Below are positions 22,765 through 30,702 of a stretch of DNA of 34,858 nucleotides, piece by piece (position 1 is the first letter of the stretch; each line of letters starts with the position of its first letter). The position numbers and the translations under genes were made by a program. The notes beneath the pieces are model-generated. The model saw nothing but the letters and a program-made list of their open reading frames with translations, had not been told where the DNA came from and did no database searches. The DNA comes from CAYSPT01 sp964432985 (GTDB taxonomy: Bacteria; Muiribacteriota; CAYSPT01): contig CAYSPT010000055.1 in the NCBI GenBank assembly GCA_964432985.1, positions 1-34,858 on the forward strand, written 5' to 3'.

Positions 22765-23934
22765 ATGATGAAGACCGCTCACACCAGAATTCTGATAGCG
22801 TGCTGGATACTGATCCTGCTCAATACCGCCTTCATGGTGTACCGGTGCGGATTTCCCAGTCCCGGTGAAAAAACGGTCACCGGGTACTGGCGCTGTGAGA
22901 AACACACCGCCGGTGAACCAGTCATAAACCTGAACGAACTGATAAACCAGGAGGGACGGGTCAACTCCGGCGACAACAACATCACCATCATCCACGCTCC
23001 GGAAGACAGCGGGACGGCAGCTGCCATGACCCGGGAGCTGGAGCGCATCATGGATTTTACCCAACGCTACACCGCTGACAGGGTCGCCGGACGGGTGGTC
23101 ATTCACCTCGTCCCCGGCCAAGAACCTGCAAGCTACGTTTTCCGGGGGAGCGAACATGATAAATCAGCCAATTGGGCCAAATCAGCCGCAATCATTTACG
23201 AGACCCTGGGATTTATTCACGATCGTAGCAGCTGGACCGCCGCTGCCAACAGGGAGCTGCATGAAGATATATTCCTGGTGGCGCCACACGAGATAACGGA
23301 AATGACCCTGGTCAAGCAGTTGAAGATCGACGACCCCTTCACCCGCTGGTTCCGCGACGGGCTGGCCGAGTACGTAGCCGCCCGGTACGCGTCCCTGCAC
23401 TGCCCGGAAGCGCACCGGCAGTGGCGCGAAACCAGGACCGCCGAACTGGCTGGAAATCCTTCGGCCGATCCCTTACGATGGAACTCTCCCTATTCCCTCA
23501 CCATCAGTACAGTTGAGAACGGAGCCACCACATCATCGGTCACCTTTTCCCTCCCGGAAGGAGGGACGGATTATGTCATTGAAGGCTTCTACTATGCCTC
23601 ATACCTCATATTCGAGCGCACCGCCGCTTCGCTGGGTGAACCGGCGTTTACCCGCCTGCTGAACACCATCTACAACCAGGAAGACCGGACTTCCGAGGGA
23701 ATCTGCGGTACCTTCATGTATTTTCTCGGGCCAGGGGACTTCAGGGAGATTTTCGGAACCGTCGATTTCCGGGACAAGATCTGCGGCTACAAGACAACTA
23801 TCCTGCGAAACTTCTTCAAGCAGCATATGAGCAGGCCTGAAGACAGTGAAAGTGTGATCGAGAAACTGGCCCTGGAACCATGGTGCAACGATCTTCCCGC
23901 GGCGGTCTGGGCGGAATTCAAAAACCGGAATTGA
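22765..23934 (+). CDS. Membrane-anchored peptidase-like protein, probably inactive
   Basis: This 389-residue protein has an N-terminal hydrophobic segment (about 8-25), a signal anchor or uncleaved signal. The rest should be periplasmic. A PHEITEM motif at about 174-180 followed by WFRDGLAEYVA (Glu near 202) has the layout of gluzincin metallopeptidases (HEXXH, then a Glu in a GxAEY-type motif). Here the second zinc His is Glu, giving HEXXE, so catalysis is doubtful. I start at the ATG at 22765; an earlier in-frame start lies inside the terminator stem. Since it follows that terminator, it needs its own promoter, which I could not identify. Fold assignment is moderate; the substrate is unknown. 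Confidence 0.75.
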   Translation: MMKTAHTRILIACWILILLNTAFMVYRCGFPSPGEKTVTGYWRCEKHTAGEPVINLNELINQEGRVNSGDNNITIIHAPEDSGTAAAMTRELERIMDFTQRYTADRVAGRVVIHLVPGQEPASYVFRGSEHDKSANWAKSAAIIYETLGFIHDRSSWTAAANRELHEDIFLVAPHEITEMTLVKQLKIDDPFTRWFRDGLAEYVAARYASLHCPEAHRQWRETRTAELAGNPSADPLRWNSPYSLTISTVENGATTSSVTFSLPEGGTDYVIEGFYYASYLIFERTAASLGEPAFTRLLNTIYNQEDRTSEGICGTFMYFLGPGDFREIFGTVDFRDKICGYKTTILRNFFKQHMSRPEDSESVIEKLALEPWCNDLPAAVWAEFKNRN

Positions 23935-24027
23935 CAACTCCTTATTGCGCATTTCTAAATACTGGGATAGACTGTATGTAGAGGCACAATTCGATAAGCG
24001 GCAGTTTGCGCACACAAATACAAAAAT

Positions 24028-24056
24028 TTGACTCTCGCCCGGGTACCAGGTAATTC
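24028..24056 (+). promoter_or_regulatory. Sigma70-type promoter in gene-free region
   Basis: TTGACT (24028-24033) and TAATTC (24051-24056) are separated by 17 nt. The predicted start is near 24063. No convincing gene follows before the terminator at 24152-24203. Confidence 0.65.
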
Positions 24057-24062
24057 ATGCTG

Positions 24063-24203
24063 ACAGGGTGGGATCAGATGGCTGTAAAACGCGGAGGAGC
24101 CGAACAGGGGAGATCATCAAAACCAGAGAAGATACCTGTTGAGATAAGTTTAAAAGAGGAGCCGGTTTCACTCAGCCTGTGGGACTGGCTCCTCTTTTAT
24201 TTC
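24063..24203 (+). ncRNA. Candidate small RNA or regulatory leader
   Basis: About 140 nt lie between a good promoter and an intrinsic terminator without a convincing reading frame; an 83-codon frame here spans the terminator and has no ribosome-binding site. GAGGAGCC occurs twice (24094-24101 and 24156-24163). The first copy could replace the second in pairing with the terminator's 3' arm, so an attenuator or riboswitch acting on the gene at 24390 is possible. It matches no RNA family I know. The rest of the gap 23935-24389 shows only a weak TATACT at 24312-24317 and the ribosome-binding site for the next gene. Confidence 0.5.
24152..24203 (+). terminator. Intrinsic terminator, possibly bidirectional
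   Basis: A 12-bp perfect stem (24152-24163 with 24187-24198), extended inward by a G-T and two normal pairs, with a 17-nt loop. It ends in TTTTATTT on the plus strand. AAAA at the other base means it could also act on the minus strand. Confidence 0.8.
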
Positions 24204-24389
24204 AGCAGCAGTTTATCCGGCAGGTATTCCACCCCTGAAGACTACTCGATTTCCAACAACCATCCGTATGGAATCTTTTCTGTTGATTGTCCCGCTGCAT
24301 CCCGCTAGACTTATACTCAGAGAACGATACACCGCCGACCGCAAGGGGGGCAACGGTATCTTAAACACCGCTTAAGGAGCACATCGTTA

Positions 24390-24797
24390 ATGAATGATAA
24401 TGCAAAAGAGACGCTGGAATCATTTCTCTGTGGCGAGAGCCCGTTTGACAACATCATCGAATTGATGGAGTACCACGGTGACAGCGAAGGATTCCCGCTG
24501 GACAGGCTGCTGGAGGTCAAGGAGAAGATAGAACAGGCCCTGTCGGCCGCCAGCGAAGCGGGACTGCCTTTCCGTCATGACGCCGAGTACATCATCGACG
24601 GATTGATCAGGGACCTGCGCGCCTCACGTAAAAAGGCAGATGAGGAGCCGGAAGATGGGGCGCCTGTCAGGATTCTCCCTGCCCTGAACAGGGCGGTTAC
24701 GGAACTGAACACCGTGCGGCATCACTGCATCGAGCAGGTGATAGAATCCCACCTGAAGCTCATCGATATCATCGAGGACGCGGCGGCGAAAACCTGA
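24390..24797 (+). CDS. Small acidic helical protein, unknown function
   Basis: This 135-residue protein has no family I recognise. It is acidic, lacks a signal peptide and membrane segments, and looks mainly helical, with two long amphipathic stretches (about 40-85 and 95-133). The start ATG has AAGGAG 10 nt upstream. It stands alone, 187 nt downstream of the candidate small RNA and its terminator, so its expression could depend on read-through there or on a weak local promoter. It converges on the lon cluster. Confidence 0.7.
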   Translation: MNDNAKETLESFLCGESPFDNIIELMEYHGDSEGFPLDRLLEVKEKIEQALSAASEAGLPFRHDAEYIIDGLIRDLRASRKKADEEPEDGAPVRILPALNRAVTELNTVRHHCIEQVIESHLKLIDIIEDAAAKT

Positions 24798-24873
24798 ACC
24801 CTCTTAGTTTACAAGCTTGTCTGTCGTGGGCTTGAGGGCCGCTTTCACGTTCAGCGCACTCCGAGATAACCCG

Positions 24874-24888
24874 ACGCCAGGCTGGCGT
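24874..24888. other. Small palindrome between convergent genes
   Basis: ACGCCA-GGC-TGGCGT forms a 6-bp hairpin in the gap 24798-24926 between convergent genes. It has no T-tract, so a terminator role is weak. Confidence 0.25.
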
Positions 24889-24926
24889 AACCTGCCTCCA
24901 CTGTTACTCAGCGGCCTCAGCCGTTC

Positions 24927-25184
24927 CTAACGGCCGTAGGCTTCGATGAGGCGTTCCACCACATCCTGCAGAAACGTTTGGTGGGCCAGCGACGCCTGGC
25001 GTTCCCGGTGCTTGAACACCACCTTGCTCCGTCTCAGGTCGGGGCGTGAAACGAAGCTCACCCGGACATCCTTCTTGAGTTTTATGTCCACCTGGTGAAG
25101 CCGTTTGAGCGCCCCGCTCGTCTTGCCGGGCTCCCAGGTCATCCGGGACCCGTCATCGAATGTAAGCTCTAATTTCTCTATCAT
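24927..25184 (-). CDS. Small basic protein coupled to lon, unknown function
   Basis: This 85-residue protein has no family I recognise. It is rich in Lys and Arg and appears to have an N-terminal beta-rich half (a strand pattern such as KLELTFDDGSRMTWEPG) and a helical C-terminal half. Its ATG overlaps the lon stop codon as ATGA (25181-25184), so translation is probably coupled to lon. This placement suggests an accessory role such as a Lon modulator, adaptor or substrate, but that is inference from position only. Confidence 0.7.
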   Translation of the reverse strand: MIEKLELTFDDGSRMTWEPGKTSGALKRLHQVDIKLKKDVRVSFVSRPDLRRSKVVFKHRERQASLAHQTFLQDVVERLIEAYGR

Positions 25185-27565
25185 TTCCGGCCCTTTCTTT
25201 TCTTTTTTTTATGTCTGAGAGCCGTCTCGAAGACCTTCTCCACATCTTCGACGAAGTGAAGCTTCAACCCCTCGGTGATGTGATCGGGCAGGTCCTCGAT
25301 ATGAGGCCGGTTACCGGCGGGAACGATAACTTCCCTGACACCGGCCCGCTTGGCTGCCAGGAGCTTTGACTTGAGTCCCCCCACCGGGAGGACTTTTCCC
25401 CGCAGCGTGATCTCCCCGGTCATGGCGACATCGTGCCTGATCGGTATTTTAGACAGGGCCGATATCATGGCAGTGGCAATGGTGATACCAGCGGAAGGCC
25501 CGTCCTTTGGAATGGCGCCCTCGGGCACGTGCAGGTGCATATCCAGGTTGCTGTAAAATTCGGGATCGAGCCCGTACCGGTCGGCGTTGGCCCGGGCAAA
25601 GGTGAAACCAGCCTTCGCGGACTCCTGCATGACGTCCCCCAGTTGACCCGTCAGCGTCAGGTTGCCTTTCCCCGGCATACCGGCGGCTTCCACGAACAGC
25701 ACATCGCCTCCGTTTTGGGTCCAGGCCAGTCCCACGGCCACTCCTACTTCGTCCCGGTCACGCTCTTCCTCCGCCCGGAACTTGGGAACACCAAGGTACT
25801 CGGGAACGATTTCTCCCGAAACGGTATAGTCCTGCTCCTTATCGGTAGCCAGAGCCCGGGCCAGCTTGCGGCACACCCGGGCCAGGCTCCTCTCCAGGTT
25901 CCTGAGACCAGCCTCACGGGTGTACTCGTTGATCACCCGCTGGATGGCCTCGTCCTCGAAGACCACTCCCGCGTCGGCAAGACCGTTCTCTTCCACCTGC
26001 TTGGGAACGAGATACCGCCTGGCGATCTCCATTTTTTCATCCTCGGTGTACCCGGAAAGACCGAGAATCTCCATGCGGTCCCTGAGAGCGGGCGGTATGG
26101 TGGTGAGCACGTTGGCGGTACAGACGAACATCACGTGCGACAGATCGAAGGGTACCGCCAGATAGTTGTCCATGAACTGGGTGTTCTGTTCCGGATCGAG
26201 CATTTCCATCAGCGCCGCGGAAGGATCTCCCCTGAAGTCAGCCCCTATCTTGTCAACCTCGTCCAGCATGAAGACCGGGTTCCGGGAGCCGGCGGTGCGG
26301 ATACCCTGCACTATCCGTCCGGGCAGCGCTCCGATATAGGTCCGCCGGTGCCCGCGGATTTCGGCCTCGTCCCGTATTCCCCCAAGCGACATGCGGACGA
26401 ACTTGCGGTTCATGGCTTCGGCGATGGACCGTCCCAACGAGGTTTTTCCCGTCCCTGGCGGACCGACGAAGCAGATAATAGGACCTTTGACTACATCCTT
26501 GAGCTTGCAAACGCTCAGGTACTCCAGTATCCGCTCCTTAACTTCGTCCAGACCGTAGTGGTTCTTGTTGAGGACCTCTTCGGCCTTAACCACGTCCAGG
26601 TTGTCATCGGTGCCTTCCATCCAGGGCAGTTCCAGTATCCAGTCCAGGTAGGTACGGATCACCGATGCTTCCGCCGCTTCGGAAGGCATCTTGGAAAAAC
26701 GTTTGAGTTCCTTTTCCGCCGCCTTGAGGGCTTCTTCGGGCAGTTTCTTTTCCTTGATACGCTTTTGAAATTCCCTCAGTTCCTCGGACTTTTCGTCCGA
26801 TTCACCAAGCTCTTTACGAATGGCGTCCATCTGCTCGCGGAGCATATAATCTTTTTCGCGCTTTTTGAGCTTTTTCTGGACCTCGTTCTTGATCTTCCCC
26901 TCCACCTCCAGGACCTGGAGTTCCTGGTTGAGATGGACACTTACTTTACGGAGGCGCTCAATAACGCTCAGGATTTCCAGCACTTCCTGTCGTTCGGCCG
27001 TCTTCAGATTCAAAACGGTGGCCACCATGTCCGCCAACTGCCCCGGTTTTTCGATGTTCATGATCATGAGGAGAAACTCGGGTGGGATAAATTTGCCCTT
27101 CTCAACAGCCAGTTCCAGCTGCTTCTTGACGCTGCGCATCAGGGCTTCTGTTTCCGTCTCATCCCCGTCCTCTTCCTCGAGCAGGTGAACCTTTGCTTCG
27201 ATGTACGGCTCAGTCTGAATGATTTCCTCGACTTCCACCCTGGCTATACCATGTACCAGGAGCTGGACCCGGCCGTCTGGAGCTTTCATCATCTTGAGAA
27301 TCATGGCCACGACACCCACCTCGTAGAGATCCTCGGGGTTGATGTGCTCCACCTGCTTGTTTTCCCGCTGCGTCAGCAGGCAAATTACCCGGTTTCCCTC
27401 CGCCAACGCCTCGTTTACAGCTTTGATGGAAACCTCCCGCCCGACATACAGGGGGAATGCCAGACTCGGGTAGAGGACCATCTCCAGGAGAGCTAAAACT
27501 GGAATCTTCGAGGGGATATTGATCATTTGCCCCTGGTCGTCGATCCGGTTTTCAGAGTTGTCCAT
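25181..27565 (-). CDS. lon: ATP-dependent Lon protease
   Basis: This 794-residue protein is a full-length LonA. The N-terminal substrate-binding domain covers about 18-215 and a coiled-coil region about 215-300. The AAA+ module follows with Walker A GPPGTGKT (about 364-371) and Walker B FMLDEVDK. The C-terminal protease domain has the Ser-Lys dyad: Ser691 in PKDGPSAGI and Lys734 in GGLKSKLLAAKRAG. It degrades misfolded and regulatory proteins in the cytoplasm. It lies downstream of an Hsp20 gene on the same strand, across a repeat-rich gap, and overlaps the small gene after it. The start ATG follows AAGGAGG. Confidence 0.98.
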   Translation of the reverse strand: MDNSENRIDDQGQMINIPSKIPVLALLEMVLYPSLAFPLYVGREVSIKAVNEALAEGNRVICLLTQRENKQVEHINPEDLYEVGVVAMILKMMKAPDGRVQLLVHGIARVEVEEIIQTEPYIEAKVHLLEEEDGDETETEALMRSVKKQLELAVEKGKFIPPEFLLMIMNIEKPGQLADMVATVLNLKTAERQEVLEILSVIERLRKVSVHLNQELQVLEVEGKIKNEVQKKLKKREKDYMLREQMDAIRKELGESDEKSEELREFQKRIKEKKLPEEALKAAEKELKRFSKMPSEAAEASVIRTYLDWILELPWMEGTDDNLDVVKAEEVLNKNHYGLDEVKERILEYLSVCKLKDVVKGPIICFVGPPGTGKTSLGRSIAEAMNRKFVRMSLGGIRDEAEIRGHRRTYIGALPGRIVQGIRTAGSRNPVFMLDEVDKIGADFRGDPSAALMEMLDPEQNTQFMDNYLAVPFDLSHVMFVCTANVLTTIPPALRDRMEILGLSGYTEDEKMEIARRYLVPKQVEENGLADAGVVFEDEAIQRVINEYTREAGLRNLERSLARVCRKLARALATDKEQDYTVSGEIVPEYLGVPKFRAEEERDRDEVGVAVGLAWTQNGGDVLFVEAAGMPGKGNLTLTGQLGDVMQESAKAGFTFARANADRYGLDPEFYSNLDMHLHVPEGAIPKDGPSAGITIATAMISALSKIPIRHDVAMTGEITLRGKVLPVGGLKSKLLAAKRAGVREVIVPAGNRPHIEDLPDHITEGLKLHFVEDVEKVFETALRHKKKKRKGRK

Positions 27566-27610
27566 CAGGTGTTTCCTCCTTGTTCTATAAACCCTGATAA
27601 TTAAAAACCC

Positions 27611-27702
27611 GGCTATTTTTTATCCCGGCTGATTTTTTATCCTGGTTGATTTTTTATCCTGGTTGATTTTTTATCCTGGCTGATTTTTTATCCTGGCTGA
27701 TG
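27611..27702. repeat. 17-bp tandem array upstream of lon
   Basis: Five units of the form GGYTGATTTTTTATCCT begin at 27611, 27627, 27644, 27661 and 27678, followed by a partial unit at 27695. The period is 17 bp (16 for the first). On the lon coding strand each unit reads AGGATAAAAAATCARCC. The array fills the gap between the Hsp20 stop and the lon start, where a lon promoter or regulator site would be expected. Confidence 0.92.
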
Positions 27703-27731
27703 TCGCAGGCTTTCCGTAACTGTCCGGGGTG

Positions 27732-28166
27732 TCAGCTTATGTCGATCCTCTGATGAGGACCGGACGTACAATGTTTGGGAACCAACACGGTCAGTACACC
27801 GTTTTCATAGGTGGCTTCAATACAATCGAATTCTACCAGTTCGGGGAGTCTCACTACCCGTTTGAAATGACCGTAGGTGCGCTCGATCTGGTGATAGGTA
27901 CACTCCTTGCCGCTCATGGAAATTTTCTTGTTTCCCTCGATTATCAGGCTGTTCCCCATCATGTTGAGACTCACATCGTCCTTGGTGATTCCCGGTACTT
28001 CCATGGTAATGATTATCGCTTCTCCCGTTTCGAATATATCCGTGGCCGGCCAGGCCGATTCTGCCGGAAGACCCTGCCTCTGACGCTGCGCCAGCCGCGA
28101 CAGATAGTGATCGAACTGATTGGAGAAACGTTCGAAAACTTCGTCCATATCCCACCGCTTGGGCAT
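27732..28166 (-). CDS. Hsp20 family small heat-shock protein
   Basis: This 144-residue protein has the alpha-crystallin domain (about 40-130), with the expected MEVPGI motif near its start and the GVLTVLVPK motif (the A-x-x-n-GvL signature) near its end, followed by a short C-terminal tail. The N-terminal arm is short. It is an ATP-independent holdase that keeps unfolding proteins soluble. The start ATG has AAGGAGG directly upstream. It precedes lon on the same strand, a sensible holdase-protease pairing. I saw no heat-shock promoter or CIRCE element upstream. Confidence 0.95.
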   Translation of the reverse strand: MPKRWDMDEVFERFSNQFDHYLSRLAQRQRQGLPAESAWPATDIFETGEAIIITMEVPGITKDDVSLNMMGNSLIIEGNKKISMSGKECTYHQIERTYGHFKRVVRLPELVEFDCIEATYENGVLTVLVPKHCTSGPHQRIDIS

Positions 28167-28243
28167 CGCGAACCTCCTTTTTTTTATCGATCAGGCACAT
28201 GGCTGACTGAACAAAACCGAATCAAGCTTGCAGTGATACACAT

Positions 28244-30643
28244 TTATTTCGAAGGCAGGTACCGATGAATAAGCGTTTTGCGCAACGGCTGTGGAATCTC
28301 ATACAGATTAAAAAGCGCTTCTTCAATATCGAGACGGACTGTCTTCGTTTCCTCCCCGGCGCCGCTGCGGATAGGTGCCGATTCACCCGCTTCAGCCTTC
28401 TCTTGTGACATCAGCAACTCGCGCAGCCGCATTATCCGGCAGTCGAGGTCTTGAAGTTCTGCTTTTCCGGGAAGCACCAGAGGGAGGATGTGCAGAGGAG
28501 CCGGCCGTATTTCGGGAAAAATATCCTTCGAAGAGCCGGCGGTAGCCGTGTACAACCAGTTGAAAACACAGCTGTTGAGTAAGGCGGTCAGAAACAGCAC
28601 ATGCTTTTCATCCTGGGGACGCACAATGTAGAGCGTGTCTACCGCAGCCAGGTTCTGCTCCAGGTCAGGTGCCGCTACCAGGCGGCGTCCGGTGCGCAGG
28701 AGCAGAATCTTCGGGGAGGTAAACAGCTCGTCCGGACGCTGTGAACGCAAGGTATACAGATCCTCGCTGGTTTTCGGATCGCGGCGGACCACGGTCCTGA
28801 ACCAGGTAAGAAGTTTCTGTACGAACTTACCGGGCGGGGGCTCGTTAAAACTCATCAAATAACGGTTTCCGGTGACCACATAGGGCTTGATTTCCTTCCC
28901 CTTGACGATGGGACGGAGGTAGTTTTCCGGAACCCATTCAGGGATGTACTCGAAGATAAAGTACTTGTCCTGACCGGTGACCAGTCCGCGGGATATGCGC
29001 CCGGAAAGCACAGTTGACAGAGGTTGGCCGAGTTTCCGGATCTTTTTCAGCGCTTTCTCCTCCGTGGCGCTTCTCGGCATGATGAAACGATTGCCCAGCG
29101 TTTTGAGAAACTTCTTCTGCTTAACGTGGGGGGCTTTATCGAGATCCAGCGATTTCAACGCCCGGGGAGCGGCTTTTGAAAAATCAACCAGGGGGAATCC
29201 TTTACGGTAGTCCGGTTCTCCCCTGGTGAAAATCATGAGCATGGCCGGAATCTTTCCGTCGGTGAATATGCTGCTGGAGAGATTCACCACCTGGCAGATT
29301 TGTGTTTTCTTGAGAAGGAATGCCCGGATATCGGTATGAAGCTCCATGTCCATCAGGCTGTTGGGCAGCACATATGCAAGCGTTCCGCCCTCTTTTAAAA
29401 GTTCATAACCAAGGTGCACGAAATACTTGTAGGAATCGGGATTGTGACCGTCAAGAATAGGATACCGCTTCTTGAGATACCGGGAACCGGTAACCAGCTT
29501 CGCTCCCCATGGCGGGTTGCCTACGATGAAATCGAATCCGGACGTCTCGTCGCGGGGTTCCCCCGGAAGGCCAAAAACATCAGGAAAATAGCTTCCCCAA
29601 TCGAACACCGGGGTTTCGGGCAAAATTTCTCCCTGCGCCGACGAGCCTGAACGGGCAGCGGCACCCATTGAGGCAGGACCCCAGGCCAGCGCGTCCCCAC
29701 ACCAGATCTGACGGTTGGCAAAGGTCTCGAGACGCACACTGCTGGAGCGTGAAGCCCCTGCCCGGCCGATGACCTTCATGGCCAGGAGCGCCGATCCCAA
29801 CAGCATGGCTTCCCGGTTGATCTCCACTCCCCGTATATTGTTAGTGAGAGCCGTTTTTTCGGGATTGACAACCGGTTCCAGCGCCAGGTGCTCATCGAAC
29901 AGGCCGATATCTCCGGCCTGGGCGGTCCATTCGCTGAGCAAACGGTTGTAACCTTCGTAGAACGACACGAACCTGTCCATGGCGTGAATCAGAAACACCC
30001 CGCAGCCGCAAGACGGATCGCACAGTTTAAGTGATCCCACTTCTCCGAGAATCCGTTCGACTCCCGCAGTATCATCCAGTGAAAACGCCTGGCCGAGCTC
30101 GTCGAGTTTCCGGTTCAAATGCACGCCCAGGGAGCTTTCCAGAAGATACTGAACGAGATAGGAGGGCGTGTGATACGTGCCCGCCCGGCGGCGGGTCTTG
30201 GACCGGCGGGCCCCCACGATACCCCGCTCGTACCCGATTCCGATCCATTCAGCTTTCAGCACGCCCGGGGCCATGGTGCCTTTGCGGGAGAGCTGGAGCG
30301 CTTTCTTGAGATAAAAATCCTCGAACTCGACCTGGCCCGACGAACGCAGGCTGATGGGAATCCCGCCGTATCGCCGGCGGAACTCTTGAAACAGTTTTCT
30401 CAGGTGATACCAGAGGTTTTCTTCGCCCCGCAGCCACATATTCTCGTGACGCTTCGGCCCGAAATAATTACCGATGAGGTCCTGAAAGGTTCCCCTGAGC
30501 ACCAGCCCGCTGTCCTCGGCCAGGCGGTACAGAAGAATAGCGATACCCACCCGGGCCAGATCCGAGCGGTACTCGATTCCCCTGGCCCCCTGGTCCAGGA
30601 CCTCGATGAGCTTGTCAAACTCCCTGACAAATTTTTTGATCAA
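28244..30643 (-). CDS. Eco57I/TaqI-type adenine-specific DNA methylase
   Basis: This 799-residue protein has an N6-adenine methyltransferase core of the gamma class: the X motif region YHTPSYLV near 155, SAM-binding motif I DPSCGCGVF (about 208) and catalytic motif IV NPPW (about 374). The C-terminal 300 residues fit a TaqI-type specificity domain. The N-terminal 150 residues are helical and show no PD-ExK nuclease motif, and no restriction, specificity or BREX/DISARM partner gene lies nearby. It may be an orphan methylase or a type IIG enzyme whose cleavage domain I do not recognise. The start is TTG, preceded by AAGGAG at 5 nt. Confidence 0.88.
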   Translation of the reverse strand: MIKKFVREFDKLIEVLDQGARGIEYRSDLARVGIAILLYRLAEDSGLVLRGTFQDLIGNYFGPKRHENMWLRGEENLWYHLRKLFQEFRRRYGGIPISLRSSGQVEFEDFYLKKALQLSRKGTMAPGVLKAEWIGIGYERGIVGARRSKTRRRAGTYHTPSYLVQYLLESSLGVHLNRKLDELGQAFSLDDTAGVERILGEVGSLKLCDPSCGCGVFLIHAMDRFVSFYEGYNRLLSEWTAQAGDIGLFDEHLALEPVVNPEKTALTNNIRGVEINREAMLLGSALLAMKVIGRAGASRSSSVRLETFANRQIWCGDALAWGPASMGAAARSGSSAQGEILPETPVFDWGSYFPDVFGLPGEPRDETSGFDFIVGNPPWGAKLVTGSRYLKKRYPILDGHNPDSYKYFVHLGYELLKEGGTLAYVLPNSLMDMELHTDIRAFLLKKTQICQVVNLSSSIFTDGKIPAMLMIFTRGEPDYRKGFPLVDFSKAAPRALKSLDLDKAPHVKQKKFLKTLGNRFIMPRSATEEKALKKIRKLGQPLSTVLSGRISRGLVTGQDKYFIFEYIPEWVPENYLRPIVKGKEIKPYVVTGNRYLMSFNEPPPGKFVQKLLTWFRTVVRRDPKTSEDLYTLRSQRPDELFTSPKILLLRTGRRLVAAPDLEQNLAAVDTLYIVRPQDEKHVLFLTALLNSCVFNWLYTATAGSSKDIFPEIRPAPLHILPLVLPGKAELQDLDCRIMRLRELLMSQEKAEAGESAPIRSGAGEETKTVRLDIEEALFNLYEIPQPLRKTLIHRYLPSK

Positions 30644-30702
30644 ACCGTCTCCTTACCTGCGTACTCAGACTTTCTTTACATCAAACAGTCAGCCGCGGTG
30701 CG

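Noticed and set aside
24057..24308. Possible 83-residue gene
   Set aside because: It spans a strong intrinsic terminator, lacks a ribosome-binding site and has no protein-like composition. A non-coding transcript fits better.
24289..24317. Promoter with TATACT for the gene at 24390
   Set aside because: No acceptable -35 box lies at 16-18 nt; TTGATT is 23 nt away. It is too weak to list as a feature.
25433..27496. 687-codon open frame antisense to lon
   Set aside because: It mirrors the lon coding frame, a common effect in GC-rich genes. It has no start signal or recognisable domain.
28244..30643. BREX, DISARM or type I restriction locus
   Set aside because: Only a methylase is present. Neighbours are Hsp20, Lon and GlmL-linked genes, with no helicase, PLD, specificity or nuclease gene.
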